15,000 nt of DNA. Source: Penaeus vannamei. Lineage: Eukaryota > Arthropoda > Malacostraca > Decapoda > Penaeidae. Below, one piece after another: positions 7,700-15,000 of the stretch. The position numbers were made by a program, and so were the translations under genes. The stretch covers positions 45,780,397-45,795,396 of the forward strand of contig NC_091557.1 of NCBI RefSeq assembly GCF_042767895.1, written 5' to 3'. Under the pieces are notes generated by a model, which worked only from the letters and a program-made list of their open reading frames with translations, had not been told where the DNA came from and made no database searches. Within the stretch, counting starts at the first letter, position 1, and each line of letters begins with the position of its first letter.

Positions 7700-8015
7700 A
7701 TGGAATTCCTGGTAAGCAGCGAGGGTCTAGTTTGCCGCCAACAGAACCAACTCAGTCGATATATAAGTGTGAAGCCAAACCGCATTATTACAGACACTAT
7801 GTTAGGTTTCCCCTACGGACACCTCTATGCCCCTCACGCCCACTCCTACGCCCACACCCACGGCATCGGCAAGAGGGAGGCTGAGGCCGAACCAGAGCCT
7901 CACTACGGAGGCTATGGCTATGGCCTCTACCGACCCTATGGTTTTGGCTTCTACCGTCCATTTGGCTATGGGCTATGGCTATTACAGACCTTTTGGCTAT
8001 GGATATTATGGGTGA
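7700..8015 (+). pseudogene. Frameshifted peptide-precursor pseudogene 3
   Basis: The exon-1-like MEFL and GTAAGC donor lie at 7700-7717. Exon-2 homology begins near 7763, so the signal core and first peptide are missing. Unlike the other pseudogenes it can be read without splicing from ATG 7700 to 8032 as 110 residues: MEFLVSSEGLVCRQQ, then GFPYGHLYAPHAHSY, GIGKREAEAEPEPHY and YGFGFYRPFGYG. A +1 shift near 7968 then replaces the normal end with GLWLLQTFWLW. The family frame for the end (GYGYYRPFGYGYYG) closes at 8013-8015. The predicted read-through product has no signal peptide. The body is the least decayed of the three, which suggests recent gene conversion or recent death. Confidence 0.75.
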
Positions 8016-8056
8016 ATCTTTTTTCAATATGAGACCATATCGAAGAGAAAAATAAA

Positions 8057-8651
<595 letters not shown>

Positions 8652-8818
8652 ATGAGGCATTACGACCTCCGTCATGATGATCATCTGTGCTATTACACCT
8701 CGCCTGCTTGTCGCTCCAGACAAACGGAGGCGAGGACACAGGCGTTGTGGGCGGAGTCAGATGGTATATAAGTCGTGTCCATCCTTCCATCGCCACTCCA
8801 CACCCTGAAGCCTCCGCC
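8652..8818 (+). promoter_or_regulatory. Proximal promoter and 5' leader of G3
   Basis: TGATGATCATCT at 8675-8686 has one mismatch in the palindrome. The dyad at 8698-8735 has perfect 8-bp outer arms CCTCGCCT/AGGCGAGG and an inner TTGTC/GACAA pair. The GC box is at 8749-8754 and TATATAA at 8765-8771. Confidence 0.7.
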
Positions 8819-9504
8819 ATGAAGTTCCTGGTAAGATTTTGTTCCGATGTTCATGAAAGTATCATTAGTTACTCTTTAGATATTAAGGCATCTGATACCA
8901 AACTGTGCACCGAGGATTCTAAAATTAATAGCGATTACATTAAATTACTGTACTAATTAGGCTTCTGATCGAGAGTAAAATTTAAATAGTTTAGTGAATG
9001 CATCACAAAAAATAATTTTCTTTTTAAACTTTCTTCAGAATGCAAAATTCAAAGTCATAACAGGAGCGTATGTGCTTTTTTCTCCAGGTTCTAGTTCTGT
9101 TGGCTGCCGCTGTGGCAGCAGAGCAGAAGAGGGAAGCTGAACCCCATTACGGATATGCTGGACACTACGTCCACCCTTACCGTGCTTATGGCTATGGCTA
9201 CGTTGTCCCTGGAGGTCATGTGCAAGTACACGCTGTAGGGAAACGTGAAGCCGAACCAGAAGCTGAACCACATTACTACGGAGGACACTATGGAGGCTAC
9301 GGCTACCCCTACGGACACCTGTATGCCCCTCACGCCCACTCCTACGTCCACACCCACGGCATCGGCAAGAGGGAGGCTGAGGCCGAACCAGAGCCTCACT
9401 ACGGAGGCTATGGCTATGGCCTTTACCGACCCTATGGTTTTGGCCTCTATCGTCCATTTGGCTACAGCCATTACCGGCCTTTTGGCTATGGATACTATGG
9501 ATGA
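8819..9504 (+). CDS. G3: secreted Gly/Tyr/His-rich multipeptide precursor, 142 aa (recombinant copy)
   Basis: Exon 1 is 8819-8830 (MKFL), the intron 8831-9087 (257 bp, same type as G1/G2) and exon 2 9088-9504, ending in TGA. The signal core is VLVLLAAAVAA. Peptide 1 reads HYGYAGHYVHPYRAYGYG and ends HVQVHAVG before KR, so unlike in G1/G2 it carries a Gly for possible amidation. The three EA/EP spacers (EAEP, EAEPEAEP, EAEAEPEP) are perfect. The last 8-residue repeats read LYRPFGYS and HYRPFGYG. The 5' half (promoter, intron, first exon-2 codons) is of the G1/G2 type. From about codon 32 onward, and in the whole 3' flank, it is of the G4 type, so an exchange inside exon 2 is likely. Confidence 0.88.
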
Positions 9505-9537
9505 ATTCTTTGGAACATGAAGCTATATCGAAGAGAA

Positions 9538-9543
9538 AATAAA
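9538..9543 (+). promoter_or_regulatory. G3 polyadenylation signal
   Basis: AATAAA lies 33 bases after the stop and is followed by GGCATGCACTGACT. Confidence 0.7.
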
Positions 9544-10197
9544 GGCATGCACTGACTGTCGTCCTAACTTCAACTCCTTGCATAACCGATATTATGATGA
9601 GCACTGCTACTGAACATATGCAGAACCTTTTCTAGGGTATAACTCATAAAAATATCCCTTATCTATAAAATGAATTATAATAGCTTAAAATAAATATAAT
9701 TAATTGATTGCATAGATGCATCTCAGTACTGACAGCTGAGATTTCAAGGAAAAGAATATATATATATATTAACGAATGATTGATGTTTTTCATCAAATTC
9801 ATCATGAGCAAACTAACTGATTAATGACAATAAATAACGTATCAACATAAATATGAATTTGTAAAAGTATGAAACTTATTTAAGATTGGTAAAAACAATA
9901 ATTCTAATGATATATATGTGTATGTGTGTTTGGTCTTGGATAATCCTGGGAATTTATAGAATAAATGTACATAGATATATCTCATAATGATAAGTAGATA
10001 CACTAAAATAGAGATATATACTAGTTACCATTTCTCTTAAGGGATGGAAAAGGAGAATGTGAAATTCACAAAAAAATTGAAGATATTTAATATGAGACAG
10101 AACAAGAATTCTTTAATATGAAAAGATTGAAATAGAAGGTGAAAAATATCTCTTTCAACATGACTAAATTTGGTGTTCTATATATACTAATATATCC
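9544..10197. repeat. 3' flank of G3, duplicated after G4
   Basis: This non-coding AT-rich flank is closely matched by 13421-14137. The shared landmarks are CTTCAACTCCTTGCATAACC, CAGTACTGACAGCTGAG, TTGGTCTTGGATAATCC and GGAATTTATAGA. The G4 copy has about 70 extra bases near 13750-13820 that are missing here near 9872. No gene is seen. Confidence 0.7.
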
Positions 10198-10225
10198 TTG
10201 TGTGTGCGTGTGTGTGTGTGTATAC

Positions 10226-10303
<78 letters not shown>

Positions 10304-10456
10304 TTATGAATATATGGATATATATATATATATATATATACATATATTAAGGTATATATCTATATATGAACATATATCTAGATATATAGATATCTATATG
10401 TGTGTTTATGCATATTCAATATATATATGTACATATACGCATATACATATACTGCG

Positions 10457-10555
<99 letters not shown>

Positions 10556-10580
10556 CACTGGTATATAACATTTATTGTAA

Positions 10581-10642
<62 letters not shown>

Positions 10643-10744
10643 ATACATCTATATATACACATATACATATATCTAATCTATAAACACAGATATACATTTA
10701 TATACATATATATAAATATATACATATATATATGCATAGCTATA

Positions 10745-10784
<40 letters not shown>

Positions 10785-10789
10785 TGTAA

Positions 10790-10833
<44 letters not shown>

Positions 10834-10937
10834 ATACATCTATATATACACATATACATATATCTAATCTATAAACACAGATATACATTTATATACATAT
10901 ATATAAATATATACATATATATATATGCATAGCTATA

Positions 10938-11021
<84 letters not shown>

Positions 11022-11030
11022 TGTGGGGGG
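10198..11030. repeat. Microsatellite-dense region with a 191-bp tandem repeat
   Basis: Main (AT)n tracts are 10238-10288, 10466-10517, 10582-10639, 10748-10778, 10791-10830 and 10939-11015. A (TGTA)n tract lies near 10531-10555. A compound unit beginning CCTATACATCTATATATACA and ending GCATAGCTATACCAATAT occurs at 10640-10750 and again at 10831-10940, offset 191 bp. A third copy lies at 14665-14780. All open frames here are YIYI-type artefacts. Confidence 0.9.
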
Positions 11031-11658
11031 GTGAGTGTATGTATATATGTATGTCTGTAAAATATATATATACAAATGCCGATTTTCCACACCTATATAC
11101 AAATATAAAGCGCACACAAATACAGAAATATATGTTTGTTTGTTTTCTGAATAAAAAGGTTTATGCTTGAATATTGATATATATTCATTCATGTGCGTAT
11201 CTAGTTATATATGCATATGGTTATTCATCTCTATATATAAACATCTATACAAATATGTGTGCGTGTGTGTGAATGTGAATCTCTTTATGTGCACATAGAT
11301 ATAAAAACAATCACAAATATGTATGTATATGTACGGGTGTAGATTTATATATAGCGTATACATACAAACTTAAGCACGTGTGTGTGTTCATTTATAGATG
11401 TGTGCATATATATATGTAAATGTGTATATGTATGTATATATGTGTATACGTATACATAAGTAAATATGTACATGTATATACATATATACATACATTTTTA
11501 TATGCGTATTTGTATGTTTGCATGTATATATGCATGTATAAATGTATGTAAGTAAATGTACTATACATATAGATTATCATTAATTTGTCAGAATAAAATT
11601 CACGCATTTTGGATGACCTTACCACTTATTCAACAATGTCTAAGCTCTGAAGAATAAA
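11031..11658. other. AT-rich spacer upstream of G4
   Basis: This spacer is a mix of GTGT, TATGTATA and CATA strings with no recognisable gene. A GGGGGGG run at 11024-11030 sits at its start. The last 80 bases (from about 11580, CACGCATTTTGGA onward) join the promoter-upstream homology shared by all four intact genes. Confidence 0.5.
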
Positions 11659-11824
11659 TGAGGCATTACGACTTTGGTCATGATGATCATCAGTGCTATT
11701 ACACCTCGCCTGCTTGTCGCTCCAGACAAACGGAGGCGAGGTCACAGGTGTTGTGGGCGGAGTCAGATGGTATATAAGTCGTGTCCATCCTTCCTTCGCC
11801 ACTCCACACCCTGAAGCCTCCGCC
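11659..11824 (+). promoter_or_regulatory. Proximal promoter and 5' leader of G4
   Basis: Perfect palindrome TGATGATCATCA at 11681-11692; dyad at 11704-11741 with perfect 8-bp outer arms; GC box at 11755-11760; TATATAA at 11771-11777. The promoter is highly similar to those of G1-G3 although the intron behind it is quite different. Confidence 0.7.
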
Positions 11825-13381
11825 ATGAAGTTCCTGGTAAGCAGAGAGCGCTTGGTTTGTTGTTTGAAACTATTGCTTGCGTTTTAAAATGATAGAGCAG
11901 CGGATCCCAAACTGTGTGCTGCGGTGATTTCGAGTACCATAAGTGGTTTCGAAGGATGACAATGTTCCTCTCTTGCCTTTAGTAATTGCATAATGCAAAA
12001 TGAAGTATAATGAATCTATGATTTCACTAGCAGTTCATCGACCCAATCTAATGTTTGGATAAATTTATTCTGGGGTAAAATGGAAATGCAGGATTGTTTA
12101 GGAAAAGCTGCCTTAAGAAGGACGTGAGTTTTGGATGTCTCTCTCACTTTCTGAAACTAAGAAAAAAGGAAAGAAAAAAAAAAACAATGATAAAAAAATC
12201 CAATAGACAAGTAGATAGATCATAGTTCGTAAAATCTAGAGAAAATGGATTAAGACAAATAATATTAGTTTGTAAAGAAACCACACAGACGTTGACTGCT
12301 ATGAAAATGGAGGAGCAGGTGTATCAATGCTGTATGAATGCGTCCTGTAGAGAAACGCAAGGTAGTGTGTATATGTGTGTGGTCAGTAGGTGAGTGGTCG
12401 CGGGGATAGAAGTATTTTGTAGAGACATGTTTGTAATTAGATATTATGTTCATGATACTTACATATTTATGCATTTGCCTGTGATTACACGTTGCGTGGA
12501 AATGCTTACACAATGTATATACTATTCACCTGACGTCGGCAACCCAGCCTTCGCTTGCATAAATGACATTGCTGCAACCTAATATATGTATGCACTGGGA
12601 CTTTACTTTTGTGTAAGTTAGACAATTTGTTTTCCAAAGCTATCCATTTCCATTTAAACATGTTCTATACCGTGTATCATGTACATATCCATATGCATGT
12701 AAAATTAGAACCTCACTTTGTTTACCTTTACTTGCTTTATGATTTTGGTCTCTATTGTCCATTTTGTTCTGAATGTTATGGGTGAAAACTTATAAAATAA
12801 GCATCAACAAATTTTATTCTTAGAAGAAAAATATACATACGCAAATTAGCTTGCAAAAAAGTTACATGAGTGAAACCGATCCCAGAACATTTGCATACTA
12901 TCAACTCCCTCTCACTGTTCATTCAGATATACACTAAGAAAGTAACTGTCTACTTCTTTCCCAGGTCCTGGTTCTGTTGGCTGTCGCCGTGGCAGCAGAG
13001 CAGAAGAGGGAAGCTGAACCCCATTACGGATATGCTGGACACTACGTCCACCCTTACCGCGCTTATGGCTATGGCTACGGCGTTCCTGGAGGTCATGTGC
13101 AAGTACACGCTGTGGGGAAACGTGAAGCCGAACCAGAAGCTGAACCACATTACTACGGAGGACACTATGGAGGCTACGGCTACCCCTACGGACACCTGTA
13201 TGTCCCTCACGCCCACTCCTACGTCCACACCCACGGCATCGGCAAGAGGGAGGCTGAGGCCGAACCAGAGCCTCACTACGGAGGCTATGGCTATGGCCTC
13301 TACCGACCCTATGGTTTTGGCCTCTACCGTCCATTTGGCTACGGCCTTTTCCGACCTTTTGGCTATGGATACTATGGATGA
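11825..13381 (+). CDS. G4: secreted Gly/Tyr/His-rich multipeptide precursor, 142 aa, long intron
   Basis: Exon 1 is 11825-11836 (MKFL), the intron 11837-12964 (1128 bp, GTAAGC to CTTTCCCAG, phase 0) and exon 2 12965-13381, ending in TGA. The spliced signal reads MKFLVLVLLAVAVAA. KR sites fall at residues 18-19, 56-57 and 98-99 with spacers EAEP, EAEPEAEP and EAEAEPEP, all followed by HY. Peptide 1 ends HVQVHAVG before KR (amidatable), peptide 2 ends GIG before KR, and peptide 3 ends YGYYG. The C-terminal 8-residue repeats are LYRPYGFG, LYRPFGYG and LFRPFGYG. The intron starts like the pseudogene introns (GTAAGCAG-GAG) and contains a decayed exon fragment. So this exon 1 and exon 2 may once have belonged to neighbouring copies. 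The splice pairing is inferred from frame and from the other genes. Confidence 0.82.
11837..12964 (+). other. Long intron of G4
   Basis: This is about four times the length of the introns in G1-G3, and its start resembles the donor side of the plus-strand pseudogenes rather than G1-G3. It contains a possible transposon end near 11898, an A-rich run near 12170-12184, the family relic at 12708-12785, and otherwise unremarkable AT-rich sequence. The small frames at 12265-12513 and 12394-12582 resemble nothing I recognise. Confidence 0.65.
12708..12785 (+). pseudogene. Decayed 3' end of a family exon 2 inside the G4 intron
   Basis: The string GAACCTCACTTT at 12708-12719 corresponds to GAGCCTCACTAC (EPHY) of the intact genes. 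TATGATTTTGGTCTCTATTG corresponds to TATGGTTTTGGCCTCTACCG (YGFGLYR). Then come TCCATTTTG and ATGTTATGGGTGA, matching the end of exon 2 including its stop. About 20 bases between the first two blocks are deleted, and many substitutions have built up. It is therefore older than the pseudogenes elsewhere in the window. A TATAAAATAA string follows where the polyadenylation signal would be. Confidence 0.6.
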
Positions 13382-13414
13382 ATTCTTTGGAACATGAAGC
13401 TATATCGAAGAGAA

Positions 13415-13420
13415 AATAAA
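13415..13420 (+). promoter_or_regulatory. G4 polyadenylation signal
   Basis: AATAAA lies 33 bases after the stop, in the same context as G3. Confidence 0.7.
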
Positions 13421-14137
13421 GACATGCACTGACTGTCGTCCTAACTTCAACTCCTTGCATAACCGATATTATGATGAGCAATGCTACTAAACATGTGCAG
13501 AACCTTTTCTAGGGTATAACTCATAAAAATATCCCATATTTATAAAAGGAATTATAATAGCTTAAAATAAAAATAATTAATTGATTGCATAGATGCATCT
13601 CAGTACTGACAGCTGAGATTTCAAGGAAAATAATATATATATTAACGAATGATTGATGTTTTTCATCAAATTCATCATGAGCAAGCTAACTGATTAATGA
13701 AAATAAATAACGAATCAACATAAATATGAATTTGTAAAAGTATGAAACTTATCGCGTAAATTAAGGATGGAAATTCTGATGTTTTAGATCTGAAAATTTC
13801 AAATGGAGCTGATATTTAGGATTGGTAAAAACAATAATTCTAATGACATATATGTGCGTGTGTATATGTGTTTGGTCTTGGATAATCCCGGGAATTTATA
13901 GAAAATATATTCATAGATATATATCATAATAAGTAGATACATTAAAATACATATATATAGTAGTTACCATTTTTCTTAAGCGATGGAAAAGGAGAATGTG
14001 AAATTCACAGAATTGAAAATATTTAATATGAAACAGATCAAGAAATCTGTAATATGAAAAGATTGAAATAGAAGGTGAAAAATATCTCTTCCAAAATGAC
14101 TAAATTTGGTATTCTATATATACTAATATATCCTTGT
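13421..14137. repeat. 3' flank of G4, duplicate of the G3 flank
   Basis: This non-coding flank matches 9544-10197 in order and content, plus about 70 bases at 13750-13820 not present after G3. No gene is seen. Confidence 0.7.
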
Positions 14138-14984
<847 letters not shown>

Positions 14985-15000
14985 ATATATATATATATGT

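Noticed and set aside
12912..13481. 189-aa minus-strand frame antisense to G4 exon 2 (also 9035-9604 opposite G3)
   Set aside because: Both are antisense shadows whose similarity follows from the duplication of G3 and G4.

Overview
This is arthropod nuclear DNA, most likely from a decapod crustacean and probably a penaeid shrimp. That is inferred from three things: short two-exon secreted-peptide genes with a tiny first exon, AATAAA polyadenylation signals, and a very high load of (AT)n and (GT)n microsatellites. No prokaryotic gene organisation, CRISPR array, rRNA or tRNA is seen.

The window is a tandem array of one small gene family. Four copies are intact (G1 1347-2033, G2 5025-5710, G3 8819-9504, G4 11825-13381), all on the plus strand. 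Each has a 12-nt coding exon 1 (MKFL), a phase-0 GT..AG intron and a 417-nt exon 2, and each encodes a 142-residue preproprotein. The layout is a signal peptide followed by three Gly/Tyr/His-rich peptides. Each peptide is preceded by Lys-Arg and a run of Glu-Ala/Glu-Pro dipeptides, and each core begins His-Tyr. This is the processing layout of yeast alpha-factor (KR-EAEA) and honeybee apidaecin precursors (EAEPEAEP spacers): a furin/Kex2-like cut, then dipeptidyl-peptidase trimming. Several peptides also end in Gly before KR or before the stop codon, a possible amidation signal. A multipeptide antimicrobial or neuropeptide-like precursor (compare the YGGYG-rich NLP/CNC peptides of nematodes) is the best hypothesis. 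A cuticle-associated Gly/Tyr-rich protein is the main alternative.

The array also holds seven dead relatives. Three plus-strand pseudogenes (444-811, 4000-4364, 7700-8015) share one C-terminal frameshift. Three older inverted relics lie on the minus strand (53-306, 3140-3399, 6726-6985). One decayed exon fragment (12708-12785) lies inside the long intron of G4. The repeating unit of about 3.6-3.8 kb is: inverted relic, plus-strand pseudogene, intact gene, 3' flank with microsatellite. Units 1 and 2 are complete. Unit 3 switches inside exon 2 of G3 to the exon and 3' flank type of G4, so G3 looks like a recombinant.

The four intact genes share a conserved proximal promoter: a TGATGATCATCA palindrome, an imperfect dyad, a GC box and TATATAAG about 54 bp before the ATG. 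This suggests coordinated expression. A GC-rich, palindrome-filled MITE-like element (about 3578-3951) sits in the promoter position of the second pseudogene. The remainder is AT-rich spacer and microsatellite, densest at 10198-11030 and 14130-15000.
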